Source: Bacillus paralicheniformis
GTDB taxonomy: Bacteria > Bacillota > Bacilli > Bacillales > Bacillaceae
Reading direction: 5' to 3'
Length of the DNA stretch: 64,000 nucleotides
NCBI RefSeq assembly: GCF_001042485.2
Contig: NZ_LBMN02000005.1
Location: forward strand, 62,001 to 126,000
The notes beneath the pieces are model-generated. The model did not search any database, was not told the DNA's origin, and saw nothing but the letters and a program-made list of their open reading frames with translations. The translations under genes and the position numbers were made by a program. Below, piece by piece: positions 34,049 to 42,572 of the stretch (position 1 is its first letter; every line of letters begins with the position of its first letter).

Positions 34049-35293
34049 TTACGATTTGTAGCCTGCTTTCTTCATCAGCATTAAATCGATAAACAATTGA
34101 CATCTAGTATTAAAATCATTGAGATCGATCGATGTCATTTCTAATATTTGTTTGATACGGTAGTTGAGCGTGTTTTGGTGGATAAACAGCTGTTCTGCGG
34201 ATGGCTTGACCTTGCAGTTGTTGACGAGATAAATTTCAAGCGTTCTCAAAAATTCGGTGTGGCTTTCTTTATCTTTTTCTTTCAGCAGCTGAAGGTCCGG
34301 GTTTACATATTGCAGATGATCGTTTTTTGCGGCGATTTGGTCAAGATACCTGAAAAGCCCGAGCTTTTGGTATTCATAGGGAATGTGTTCCTGGCTTCCC
34401 GTGATTTCCGCTGCTTTCGTCACTTGGAGCGCCTCTCTGTAGCTTCTGCCAAGGGACAGCGGGCTGCTGTACTCATTGCCGACCCCGATTAAAATAAGAG
34501 GCAGCATTTGTGAGCGCAAATGGGTCAACAGACGGTTGATCAGTTCTGAGGCCGCAGCCAGCGCGGAACGCTTGCGCGACACACTGCCGACAATGATGGC
34601 GATATTCGAATGATCCTCCAATACGTGACTGATATTATCTTTCAGGTTTAAATAAGACCGAATCGTTTCCTTCAGATCCTCGAGCAGTTCATCCTCCCCG
34701 TCAACGACTTGAAGCACCATGACGGTAAACACGGCCGGCAGGACAACGCTCGCCTTATCGGCGGCGGCTTTCAGCTCTTTTTCCGTTTGAAACTGATCGT
34801 TAATTGCCTTTTTGTAAAGCTCTTCCGCCTGTTCTTCTTTTTCTTGTTTGAGGCGTTTTTTCTTATAAATGATCTTCCCGACATGAAAGGATGCTTTGTA
34901 TAAGAAATCAAGCTCTTCATCAGACAGGTCGTCTTCAATCTCCTGCACCCAGATATAGCCCATAATTTCGTCTTTATACTTGGCGCTGACGACAACCCGC
35001 TGGTTTAACCCGATTTCTTCAATCTGTTTTACCCTAAAAGGAGTCGGAATCGTTTTCAATTGATCAATAATGCCTTCTTCGACGAACTTTTCAAAGATCG
35101 GCAGCGGACATTTTTTGGAGAAAATCGTTTGCTGGTTTGCTGCATCAAAATGGTTAATATAATAGGAGTTATAAGCTAATAAGAAAAAATCTGCGCTTTC
35201 CAGTATGACCGGCTTTTTCAGCTCGCCGCTGATAAAGTCAATGATCTCATTAATGTTTGAAAGAGAAACAACTTGTTCTAATAGCTCTTCCAT
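34049..35293 (-). CDS. putR: Proline-responsive activator PutR (PucR family)
   Basis: This 414-residue regulator activates the proline utilisation genes when proline is present. The C-terminal PucR-type helix-turn-helix is clear (SAEQLFIHQNTLNYRIKQILEMT, about residues 365-390). Upstream of it lies a GGDEF-like central domain. It matches B. subtilis PutR (412 residues) from its start MEELLEQVVSLS onward. I placed the start at ATG 35293; an upstream ATG at 35326 would add 11 residues not seen in that protein. It lies next to its target operon on the same strand. A PutR-type operator precedes putB at 39631-39647. Confidence 0.93.
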   Translation of the reverse strand: MEELLEQVVSLSNINEIIDFISGELKKPVILESADFFLLAYNSYYINHFDAANQQTIFSKKCPLPIFEKFVEEGIIDQLKTIPTPFRVKQIEEIGLNQRVVVSAKYKDEIMGYIWVQEIEDDLSDEELDFLYKASFHVGKIIYKKKRLKQEKEEQAEELYKKAINDQFQTEKELKAAADKASVVLPAVFTVMVLQVVDGEDELLEDLKETIRSYLNLKDNISHVLEDHSNIAIIVGSVSRKRSALAAASELINRLLTHLRSQMLPLILIGVGNEYSSPLSLGRSYREALQVTKAAEITGSQEHIPYEYQKLGLFRYLDQIAAKNDHLQYVNPDLQLLKEKDKESHTEFLRTLEIYLVNNCKVKPSAEQLFIHQNTLNYRIKQILEMTSIDLNDFNTRCQLFIDLMLMKKAGYKS

Positions 35294-35415
35294 ATCCTTT
35301 CTCCTACTCGTTTTTAACTTAATCATACTTCTCCTTTACACTCTTGTATAGACTTATATGCGACTTTTAAAAAAATGGGATCAATCCCCTGTTAGAAGGG
35401 GGGAGAAGGCCTATA

Positions 35416-35445
35416 AAAAGAGAGACGGAGAATGGTTCCCCATCT
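35416..35445 (-). terminator. Terminator of the putBCP operon
   Basis: On the minus strand a 10-bp stem with two G-U pairs (436-445 with 423-432) and a 3-nt loop is followed by CTCTTTTTAT. It lies just after the putP stop codon. Confidence 0.75.
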
Positions 35446-35448
35446 CCA

Positions 35449-36903
35449 TCATCGTTGCAGTGTTTGTTTGTATTGCTCGAATTCATCAAGCACCTGCTGC
35501 TCCGGTTTTGATGTCAATAGACTGACGACAAACACAAACAGCAAGCTGGCGGCAAAGCCCGGAATCATTTCATAAAGAACATCGGAAAGTCCGGCTTCCG
35601 CCCAAATGATGACGGTAACTGCTCCGGCAACCATTCCGGCAAGCGCCCCCCATTTTGTCATCCTCTTCCAAAACAAACTTAAGATGATCACTGGGCCGAA
35701 CGACGCGCCGAAACCCGCCCAAGCATAGCTGACAAGACCGAGAATCGTATTGTTTTTTGTCCAGGCGAGACAGAGTCCGACAATGGAAACCGCCAAAACC
35801 GAAAGACGTCCGAAAAAGACGAGTTCTTTGTCAGATGCAGAGCGTTTAAATAGCGTTTTGTATAAATCTTCAGTTAGAGAACTTGATGTAACTAGCAGCT
35901 GGGAGGAAATTGTACTCATAACCGCTGCTAAAATCGCCGAGATTAAAAAGCCTGTGATCAGAGGGTGAAACAGAATGTTCCCCAATTGAATGAAGATCGT
36001 TTCCGGATCATCCAAGTGAAGCCCGTTCTTCGAGTAATACGCAATACCGAGCAATCCGGTCAGCAGTGCGCCCGCACTTGAAAAGATCATCCAACCCATG
36101 CCGATCCGGCGCGCTTTCTTCGTTTCCTTGACAGAGGATATCGCCATAAAGCGCACGATAATGTGAGGCTGTCCAAAGTAGCCGAGGCCCCATGCAAACA
36201 AGGAGATGATGCCGAGGACACTCGTTCCTTTAAAAATATTGAGGAGGTTAGGATCGATCGACTGGATTTCGCTGAAGGCTTCTATCGGTCCCCCCGTCTG
36301 AATGAACGTAACAACCGGAACAAGAACTAACGCGACAACCATAATGATACCCTGGACAAAGTCCGTCCAGCTGACGGCCAAAAACCCGCCGAAAAGCGTG
36401 TAAGCCACGACGACACCCGAAATGATCCACAGCCCTGTATGATATTCCAAATGAAACATGCTGTTAAATAAAACGCCGCCGGAAACCATTCCTGATGATA
36501 CATAAAACGTAAAAAAGGTAATAATGACGACTCCGGAAAATATTCGCAGGATCTTTGATTTGTCATGAAAGCGGTTTTCTAAAAATGCAGGGATGGTGAT
36601 CGAATTGCCTGCTACCTCGGTGTATGACCTTAAGCGCGGCGCCACAAAAATCCAGTTCGCCCATGCACCGAGTACAAGGCCGATGACAATCCATGAACCG
36701 CTCAGGCCTGTTGCAAACATGGCGCCCGGCAGCCCCATCAAAAGCCAGCCGCTCATGTCTGATGCGCCGGCGCTGAGCGCCGTGACAGCAGGCCCGAGCG
36801 TCCGTCCGCCAAGCATATAGTCTGAGAGGTTTGCTGTCCGTTTGTAAGCGTAATACCCAATATAAAGCATCCCTACCATGTAAATCACGATGGAAATGAT
36901 CAA
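35449..36903 (-). CDS. putP: Sodium/proline symporter
   Basis: This permease of about 484 residues takes up proline as a nutrient with sodium. It has about 13 helices and the family core GGRTLGPAVTALSAGASDMSGWLLMG in short blocks from residue 32. The annotated start is TTG 36903, but it lies 21 nt from the only Shine-Dalgarno sequence (GGGGGGAG, 36925-36932). ATT 36916-36918 is in frame at 6-nt spacing with no ATG or GTG between it and the upstream stop, so the true start may be AUU, adding five residues. It is third in the putB-putC-putP operon; a strong hairpin sits between putC and putP. Confidence 0.93.
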   Translation of the reverse strand: MIISIVIYMVGMLYIGYYAYKRTANLSDYMLGGRTLGPAVTALSAGASDMSGWLLMGLPGAMFATGLSGSWIVIGLVLGAWANWIFVAPRLRSYTEVAGNSITIPAFLENRFHDKSKILRIFSGVVIITFFTFYVSSGMVSGGVLFNSMFHLEYHTGLWIISGVVVAYTLFGGFLAVSWTDFVQGIIMVVALVLVPVVTFIQTGGPIEAFSEIQSIDPNLLNIFKGTSVLGIISLFAWGLGYFGQPHIIVRFMAISSVKETKKARRIGMGWMIFSSAGALLTGLLGIAYYSKNGLHLDDPETIFIQLGNILFHPLITGFLISAILAAVMSTISSQLLVTSSSLTEDLYKTLFKRSASDKELVFFGRLSVLAVSIVGLCLAWTKNNTILGLVSYAWAGFGASFGPVIILSLFWKRMTKWGALAGMVAGAVTVIIWAEAGLSDVLYEMIPGFAASLLFVFVVSLLTSKPEQQVLDEFEQYKQTLQR

Positions 36904-36976
36904 TTGTATGTTCTGAATAAGAATCTCCCCCCAAGATGCCGTTTATCTAAATTTTTAGACTAATTTCTCTTTTTTT

Positions 36977-37003
36977 GAAGGCAGCCTATGAAAGGCTGCC
37001 TTC
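36977..37003. repeat. Strong hairpin between putC and putP without a downstream T tract
   Basis: GAAGGCAGCC and its complement GGCTGCCTTC surround a 7-nt loop. In the sense of transcription the stem is followed by AAAAAAAGAG, not T, so it should not terminate. It could set the putC/putP mRNA ratio by blocking 3' decay or by guiding cleavage. Confidence 0.65.
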
Positions 37004-37033
37004 GTCCCCCTGTTTAACCCCTTTTCTTACACC

Positions 37034-38584
37034 TTAAAACGTTTCACTGATCGTTTTCGCCTGCATGTGAAGCGCAAGATAATCAGGGCCGCCCGCTTTA
37101 GAATCAGTTCCCGACATTTTGAAACCGCCAAACGGATGGTAGCCGACGATCGCCCCTGTACAGTTGCGGTTGAAATACAGATTTCCGACATGGAATTCTT
37201 GTTTTGCTCTGTTGATATGGTCGCGGTTTTTAGTAATGACCGCGCCTGTCAGGCCGTATTCGGTGTTGTTGGCAACTTCCAGCGCCTCATCAAAGCTGCT
37301 GACTTTTGAGAAAGCAACAACAGGTCCGAAAATTTCTTCCTGCATTAACCGGGCTTTCGGATCCAGATCGGCAAAGATCGTCGGATCGATGAAGTAGCCT
37401 TTTGAATCATCGCCTTTTCCTCCGCTGACTAAGCGGCCTTCTTCTTTTCCGATTTCGATATAGTCCATGATTTTATTATACGATGCCTGGTCGATGACAG
37501 GTCCCATATAAACGTCCGCGCTGTCAGGCTCTCCGACTTTCTTGGACTCCGTAATTTCGATTACGCGCTTCAATACTTCGTCATATACCTTTTCATGCAC
37601 GACAGCCCGTGAACCTGCTGAACATTTTTGGCCTGCAAAGCCGAAGGCAGATGTGAAAATTGATTGTGCAGCCAATTCAATGTCACAATCCTCATCAACG
37701 ACGACCGTATCTTTTCCGCCCATTTCAGCAATCACTTGTTTTAAGTGTGTCTGACCAGGCTGAACCTTCGCTGCGCGCTCAAAAATGCGCGTTCCGACTT
37801 CCCTTGAACCTGTAAACGTAATGATGCTTGTTTTCGGATGATCCACCAGGTAATCCCCGACTTCAGCTCCGCTTCCAGGGACGAAGTTAACTACTCCTTT
37901 TGGAAGTCCGCTTTCTTCAAGCACTTCAACGAACTTGGCAGCAATGACAGGCGCTGCGCTTGCGGGCTTCAGAACAACCGTGTTTCCTGTCACGATCGGC
38001 GCAACCGTCGTTCCGGCCATGATCGCGAAGAGGAAGTTCCAAGGCGGAATAACAACCGTTACACCAGTCGGTGTGTACACATATTGATTTCGTTCGCCTT
38101 CACGGCTGTTAACCGGCTTTCCTTTCGCAAGCTCAATCATTTGCCGCGCATAGTATTCCATAAAATCGATCGCTTCTGCCGTATCCGCATCCGCTTCATT
38201 CCAAGGTTTACCTGCTTCTTTGACTAGAAGCGCAGAAAACTCATGCTTTTTGCGGCGCACATTGGCAGCCGCGCGGAATAAAACAGCCGCTCTTTCTTCA
38301 GGATCTGTGTATCTCCAAGTTTCAAACGCTTTCGCAGCCGCCTGAATGGCCTTTTCCGCATGATCCTGAGTAGCCTTGGATACCGTGCCTACAACTTCTT
38401 CTTTGTTTGCAGGATTGATCGATACGATCTTGTCTTCCGTTTCATACCTTTCTCCATCGATAACAAGAGGATAGGACTGACCCAGCCATTCGTTATTTAC
38501 CGTTTCCAGAGCTTTTTCGAATGCCTTCCGGTTTTCTTCGATCCCGAAATTTGTAAATGGTTCGTGTTTGTAAGGTGTTGTCAT
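37034..38584 (-). CDS. putC: 1-Pyrroline-5-carboxylate dehydrogenase (proline catabolism)
   Basis: This 516-residue cytoplasmic enzyme oxidises P5C/glutamate semialdehyde to glutamate with NAD, the second step of proline breakdown. Aldehyde dehydrogenase marks are present: the NAD site with [13 protein letters not shown] near residue 245, the general base Glu in VIAEMGGKD near 285, and the nucleophile Cys in [12 protein letters not shown] near 320. It corresponds to B. subtilis YcgN/PutC and lies 23 bp after putB in the same operon. The paralogue RocA acts in arginine catabolism; the location decides for PutC. Confidence 0.95.
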   Translation of the reverse strand: MTTPYKHEPFTNFGIEENRKAFEKALETVNNEWLGQSYPLVIDGERYETEDKIVSINPANKEEVVGTVSKATQDHAEKAIQAAAKAFETWRYTDPEERAAVLFRAAANVRRKKHEFSALLVKEAGKPWNEADADTAEAIDFMEYYARQMIELAKGKPVNSREGERNQYVYTPTGVTVVIPPWNFLFAIMAGTTVAPIVTGNTVVLKPASAAPVIAAKFVEVLEESGLPKGVVNFVPGSGAEVGDYLVDHPKTSIITFTGSREVGTRIFERAAKVQPGQTHLKQVIAEMGGKDTVVVDEDCDIELAAQSIFTSAFGFAGQKCSAGSRAVVHEKVYDEVLKRVIEITESKKVGEPDSADVYMGPVIDQASYNKIMDYIEIGKEEGRLVSGGKGDDSKGYFIDPTIFADLDPKARLMQEEIFGPVVAFSKVSSFDEALEVANNTEYGLTGAVITKNRDHINRAKQEFHVGNLYFNRNCTGAIVGYHPFGGFKMSGTDSKAGGPDYLALHMQAKTISETF

Positions 38585-38607
38585 GCTAATCTCCCCTTTT
38601 TATCGTT

Positions 38608-39525
38608 TTATTTCTTCGTCATGCCTTTAAACGCAAAAGCGATGTTGGCAGGCCGTTCGGCAAGCCTTCTCATAAAGTAACCGTACCAGTCGTCTCCGTA
38701 AGGAAGATACACGCGCATGTTGTAGCCTTCCTTCACCAGTTCCAGCTGAGTTTTGCTGCGCATCCCGTACAGCATTTGAAATTCGAAGCGGTCTTTGCCG
38801 ATTTGATGCTCTTTCGCAATTTCTTTGGTGTAATCAATCATCTTGTCGTCATGAGTTGCGATGGCTGTGTAATGGCCGCTCAGCAGCTGCTTTTTAATGA
38901 GCTTTTTGTAATTCTCATCCACATCTTTTTTGTCAGGAAACGCCACTTGCGGCGATTCTTTATAAGCTCCCTTCACAAGACGGAAAAACGGATTATACGG
39001 ATTAAGCTCCTCCAAATCCTGTTCGGTCCGGTACAAGTAAGCCTGCAGGACCGTGCTGACATACTCGTATTTCTGCCTGAACTCCTTAAAGAGGTCAAGC
39101 GTCTTTTGGCAGCGCACTTCATCTTCCATATCGATTGTGACCATCACTTTATGCTGTTCGGCACATTCCAGAATGCTGGTCATATTATCCCTGACAAGGT
39201 CAAGGTCAATATCAAGTCCCAGTGACGTCATCTTTAATGAAACATGTGAATTAAGCTGTTCCTGAGCAATCAGCTGAATGGCCCGAATGCATTCCTGCGT
39301 GCGCTCCCTTGCGACTTCCCTGCTGTCTACAAATTCGCCCAAATGATCAACTGTGACAGTCAATCCTTGTTCGTTCAGCTCCTTAATAATCGGAATTGAA
39401 GCTTCAAAATCTTTTCCTCCGATAATTTTTCCGGTCGCGACGGAACTCCCCCAATTTCTCGCCAGGCGATTCAGGATGCTGCTTTTAGATAAGAATAGGA
39501 AAAAGTCTCTTGTTATCACTTCCAT
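38608..39525 (-). CDS. putB: Proline dehydrogenase
   Basis: This 305-residue FAD enzyme at the membrane face oxidises proline to 1-pyrroline-5-carboxylate. It has the single-domain form of Gram-positive bacteria. The substrate/FAD motif YLPYGDDWYGYFMRRLAERP sits near the C-terminus with the paired Arg residues. VTVDHLGEFVDS near residue 55 and MVTIDMEDEVRCQKT near 130 are barrel strands. ATG 39525 has GGTGTGAG upstream. It is the first gene of the operon, with a sigma-A promoter and a PutR-type palindrome before it. Confidence 0.95.
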   Translation of the reverse strand: MEVITRDFFLFLSKSSILNRLARNWGSSVATGKIIGGKDFEASIPIIKELNEQGLTVTVDHLGEFVDSREVARERTQECIRAIQLIAQEQLNSHVSLKMTSLGLDIDLDLVRDNMTSILECAEQHKVMVTIDMEDEVRCQKTLDLFKEFRQKYEYVSTVLQAYLYRTEQDLEELNPYNPFFRLVKGAYKESPQVAFPDKKDVDENYKKLIKKQLLSGHYTAIATHDDKMIDYTKEIAKEHQIGKDRFEFQMLYGMRSKTQLELVKEGYNMRVYLPYGDDWYGYFMRRLAERPANIAFAFKGMTKK

Positions 39526-39571
39526 TACTCACACCCCGCCATCTCATGAAATATTTCTTTATATTCTTAAT

Positions 39572-39599
39572 TTTATAAGAGCTAAGGGCCGATTCACAA
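39572..39599 (-). promoter_or_regulatory. Sigma-A promoter of putBCP
   Basis: On the minus strand TTGTGA (594-599) and TATAAA (572-577) are separated by 16 bp, about 50 bp before putB. The weak -35 fits an activator-dependent promoter. Confidence 0.65.
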
Positions 39600-39630
39600 T
39601 ATTTCGAAAAAACAAAAAAGCTGACGATTT

Positions 39631-39647
39631 TTGTGGTTTTCCCACAA
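39631..39647. promoter_or_regulatory. PutR-type operator upstream of putB
   Basis: TTGTGG-TTTTC-CCACAA is a 6-bp inverted repeat with a 5-bp spacer. This resembles the known PutR box of B. subtilis, which has GTGG and CCAC arms around five bases. It lies about 32 bp upstream of the -35, as expected for an activator. Confidence 0.65.
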
Positions 39648-39851
39648 TGTTTTACATCCGCTGGGATTTTTTCAGAAACTTTCTTCCTAAAACTTGGATG
39701 GTATACGACAATAGAATCAGGAAGAAACTTCGGTAAAGAACAGGATGCGTTTTCGGCGAACCCGTTTTTGCGAATGCCCTGTCTGCCGTTCCGCGCCGCT
39801 TTATTTGAAAACGCTTTCTGTTATACTCAACCATTTCCCTATGAATGCAAA

Positions 39852-39880
39852 GAAAAAACCCTTTAAGAATACTTAAAGGG
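39852..39880 (-). terminator. Terminator of ycgL
   Basis: CCCTTTAAG and CTTAAAGGG with a 4-nt loop are followed on the minus strand by TTTTTTC, about 10 bp beyond the ycgL stop. Confidence 0.85.
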
Positions 39881-39889
39881 AATATCATG

Positions 39890-40660
39890 TTATGCCCACA
39901 CCTCGTCTAGCGTTTCTCTAAACAGCCGGTCAAGTTCCTGCGTCAGATCTTCATGATCCGTTTTATAGGCTTTGGCAACCGTCTGAAGCCGCTCCAATTC
40001 ACGATCAATAAATGCGTGGAGGATGGGGTTTTGAGGTTCAAGATTGAACTCCTCCCCTCTCTTTTTCCTTTCAAGCAGCTGATGGATTTCCGTTTTCAGC
40101 GGTCCATCTTCCATAAGTTCGTCAAGCAAAACCTGAAATTCAATCGGAGGAACTGTCCGGCGGCTTTCGATCCACTGGCAAGCCAGAATTGGGCGGAGCA
40201 CATAAAAATATTTTTTAATTTTCACCTCTTCCCGCTGCAGATAGTCGCGGAAATTCCCTGATGCCATATTGAGATAATGGTACATACAGGAGACTGGCGA
40301 AAAGGCGCGGCTTTTCAGCTGCCTCATGTTTTCTGTCAGCGAATAGGCTTCATAATAAACCGTTCCTGAAGAAAGCCATTCGAGAAGCGGAGGGTTTGAT
40401 TTCCGGAACAGTCTTAACGCTTTTGTCAGCTCCCAGCCGCTGATATCGAGGGAATCGTCAATCGGCAGTTCAATTACATCGCGCTTTGCATCAATTGACA
40501 GATACCAGTCTTTTTGATGGACATAAATAAATCTGACGTCGTAATCACTGTCCTGTGACGGAAAGCCCCAGGCTCTGCTGCCCGATTCAACCGCATAGAG
40601 GATTTTAACGCCATATGTCGCTTCAATGTTTTTCAATTCTTCTTGAATTCGCTGTTTCAT
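39890..40660 (-). CDS. ycgL: Predicted nucleotidyltransferase YcgL
   Basis: This 256-residue protein of the YcgL nucleotidyltransferase superfamily (PF10127-type) carries the catalytic pattern GSRAWGFPSQDSDYDVRF at residues 27-44, with the two Asp expected to bind metal. The rest is helical and charged. It likely transfers a nucleotide to an unknown acceptor; MNT-type toxins and antitoxins share the fold, but no partner gene is adjacent. It keeps the same place as in B. subtilis, next to the put operon. Confidence 0.87.
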   Translation of the reverse strand: MKQRIQEELKNIEATYGVKILYAVESGSRAWGFPSQDSDYDVRFIYVHQKDWYLSIDAKRDVIELPIDDSLDISGWELTKALRLFRKSNPPLLEWLSSGTVYYEAYSLTENMRQLKSRAFSPVSCMYHYLNMASGNFRDYLQREEVKIKKYFYVLRPILACQWIESRRTVPPIEFQVLLDELMEDGPLKTEIHQLLERKKRGEEFNLEPQNPILHAFIDRELERLQTVAKAYKTDHEDLTQELDRLFRETLDEVWA

Positions 40661-40665
40661 GATAA

Positions 40666-40863
40666 GTGCACCGCCAGTCTATCGTTTCTATTATTTACAT
40701 TATAGTGTCCGATCCGGTAATAAGCGACTTTTTTGCGGCCGCAGGGGCAGAAAAAGTCTTTATCCATGGAAGTGCCGGCGGGGCGGATAACGTGATGCCC
40801 ATCCCGATCCCCTATACCGTATCAAATGGACAAACGGTCAAACAAGACCGAAAGAGCCAATGA
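40666..40863 (+). pseudogene. Possible remnant frame with an alpha/beta-hydrolase-like motif
   Basis: A 65-codon frame divergent from ycgL contains VFIHGSAGG, which resembles the oxyanion-hole start of lipases. No Shine-Dalgarno sequence precedes it, and no catalytic Ser region follows. A perfect 14-bp hairpin lies at its end. It could be a decayed gene or chance. Confidence 0.2.
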
Positions 40864-40885
40864 TCAGACAAATCATTGGCTCTTT
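40851..40885. terminator. Bidirectional terminator between ycgL and aroK
   Basis: AAAGAGCCAATGAT and its exact complement (872-885) form a 14-bp stem with a 7-nt loop. Minus-strand transcription from aroK enters it about 55 bp after the stop. T tracts are short on both sides. Confidence 0.75.
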
Positions 40886-40938
40886 GCTTATTCCAGTATA
40901 TTGACACAGCGATAGAAACAGCTTAATTAAACGTTTGT

Positions 40939-41472
40939 TTAAGACCGGCCAAGCCCCAGTATCTCCACAATATAGTCGGCCGTTTCCTCGGCAGACCGGT
41001 TATCTGTTTCCACTTTCAAGTTGTGAAATGCATAGATGCTCTTTCTCTCGTTGAACAGCTGTTTCATTTCTTCGATTGAACGGTTATGAAGAACCGGCCT
41101 GTTCTCAATCAGGAGATCCATTCGCTGCTGCCAACTCTCCCATGTTAAATCAAGAAAGATGACGAAGCAGTGTTCGAGGCACTTCTTTCTGATGTCTTCC
41201 TGTTGGAAAGCGCCGCCCCCTAAAGATACGATGCTGCCCATTGTATGTTCGCACATCTGAACAATATATTCTTTTTCAGTCTGTCTGAAAAACGCTTCCC
41301 CTTTTTGCTGAAACATCTCCGGAATGGTCATTTGAAAATCTTTTTCGATCTGCTGGTCGATATCGATAAAGTCGCGGCCTAATTTCTTTGACAGAAGCTG
41401 ACCGATGGTTGTTTTCCCGACACCCATAAACCCGATCAGCACGATATTCTTATCTCTCATTTCGGCATTCAT
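40939..41472 (-). CDS. aroK: Shikimate kinase
   Basis: This 177-residue cytoplasmic kinase phosphorylates shikimate with ATP, step five of chorismate synthesis. Walker A reads GFMGVGKTT, the substrate-binding segment is DFIDIDQQIE, a central loop has SLGGGAFQ, and the lid region contains ENRPVLHNRS. I chose ATG 41472 (MNAEMRDKN...), 9 nt after GGAG and matching the B. subtilis protein; ATG 41496 would place that ribosome binding site inside the gene. It is a single gene with a terminator below. Confidence 0.94.
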   Translation of the reverse strand: MNAEMRDKNIVLIGFMGVGKTTIGQLLSKKLGRDFIDIDQQIEKDFQMTIPEMFQQKGEAFFRQTEKEYIVQMCEHTMGSIVSLGGGAFQQEDIRKKCLEHCFVIFLDLTWESWQQRMDLLIENRPVLHNRSIEEMKQLFNERKSIYAFHNLKVETDNRSAEETADYIVEILGLGRS

Positions 41473-41560
41473 TTCCAGCTTCTCCTCTCCTTGCATAAAG
41501 GAATCAAATATCTTAAGTATATGACAAATCCAGCTGGAATGGTATAGGGTGCCTGTTAAT

Positions 41561-41591
41561 AAAAAAAGAGGCTGAAGTCAGCCTCTTTTTT
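41561..41591. terminator. Terminator of nadE
   Basis: AGAGGCTGA-AG-TCAGCCTCT is flanked by A7 and T6, a strong bidirectional terminator. It lies immediately beyond the nadE stop codon on the minus strand. Confidence 0.88.
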
Positions 41592-41592
41592 G

Positions 41593-42411
41593 CTATTTCC
41601 ACCAGTCGTCAAACATTGAAGCAGGGACTTGGCGTTTGTGCTCGGATGCCTTATAGCGTTTTTCGATAGCCTCAGCCACCTCGCTGGAGACGGCTTTTCC
41701 TTCAAGGTAGTCATCGATGTTATCATACGTCAGGCCGAGCTCTGTTTCATCGGATTGCTGAGGTTTTTCATCAAGCAAATCGGCGGTCGGAGACTTCGTA
41801 TAAAGCCGCTCCGGCGCTCCCAGCTCTTCCAGCAGGCTTCTGCCTTGGCGCTTTGTCAATCCTGTCAGCGGCAAAAGGTCTGCGCCTCCGTCTCCGTATT
41901 TTGTGAAGAATCCGGTAACAGCTTCTGCAGCATGGTCTGTTCCGATCACCAGCAGCTGATTTTGACCCCCGATCGCATATTGGGCAATCATCCGGACTCT
42001 TGCTTTTACATTGCCTTTATGAAAATCGGCAAGCGCCTCTCCTGTGACTGACTGATATTGAGCAGTAAATGAGCCTACAGTTGAAGCAATGTCAAAAGCG
42101 AAAGACTTGTCCGGCTGGATAAATTTCAGCGCCAGCTGGGCGTCATCTTCATCCTGCTGAACACCGTAAGGCAAGCGGACCGCAATAAATTCCGCCTGAA
42201 CGCCTTCTTCCCTCAATTCTTCAACAGCCAGCTGGGCAAGCCTGCCCGCCAATGTGGAGTCCTGTCCTCCGCTGATGCCTAAAACAAAGCCTTTGGCACC
42301 CGTTTTTTTCAAATAGCTTTTTAGAAAACCGACCCTTTTTTCAATTTCCTGTTTCGGTTCGATAGAAGGCTTTACATTCAGTTCCTGCATGATTTTTTCT
42401 TGTAAAGTCAT
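41593..42411 (-). CDS. nadE: NH3-dependent NAD synthetase
   Basis: This 272-residue cytoplasmic enzyme converts deamido-NAD to NAD with ATP and ammonia. The adenine-nucleotide alpha-hydrolase loop [13 protein letters not shown] lies near residue 45. The second ATP-binding segment [28 protein letters not shown] sits near 155-182. The glutaminase domain of longer homologues is absent, as is normal in Bacillus. ATG 42411 has AGGAGG upstream. Location between aroK and ycgH is as in B. subtilis, apart from missing tmrB and ycgI. Confidence 0.95.
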   Translation of the reverse strand: MTLQEKIMQELNVKPSIEPKQEIEKRVGFLKSYLKKTGAKGFVLGISGGQDSTLAGRLAQLAVEELREEGVQAEFIAVRLPYGVQQDEDDAQLALKFIQPDKSFAFDIASTVGSFTAQYQSVTGEALADFHKGNVKARVRMIAQYAIGGQNQLLVIGTDHAAEAVTGFFTKYGDGGADLLPLTGLTKRQGRSLLEELGAPERLYTKSPTADLLDEKPQQSDETELGLTYDNIDDYLEGKAVSSEVAEAIEKRYKASEHKRQVPASMFDDWWK

Positions 42412-42572
42412 CCGTCATTCCTCCTTTTAATGAACCGTAATGATTATGTCTTTAACTATAGCATATGTCTCATTTCAAAGTGAATATTGAGGTGCGCAAA
42501 GAACCTTTCCCCTTCGCGAATAAAAACAGTACCCCCTGGCAAAATAACAAGTAGATTAGAGGGGTTGAAATC

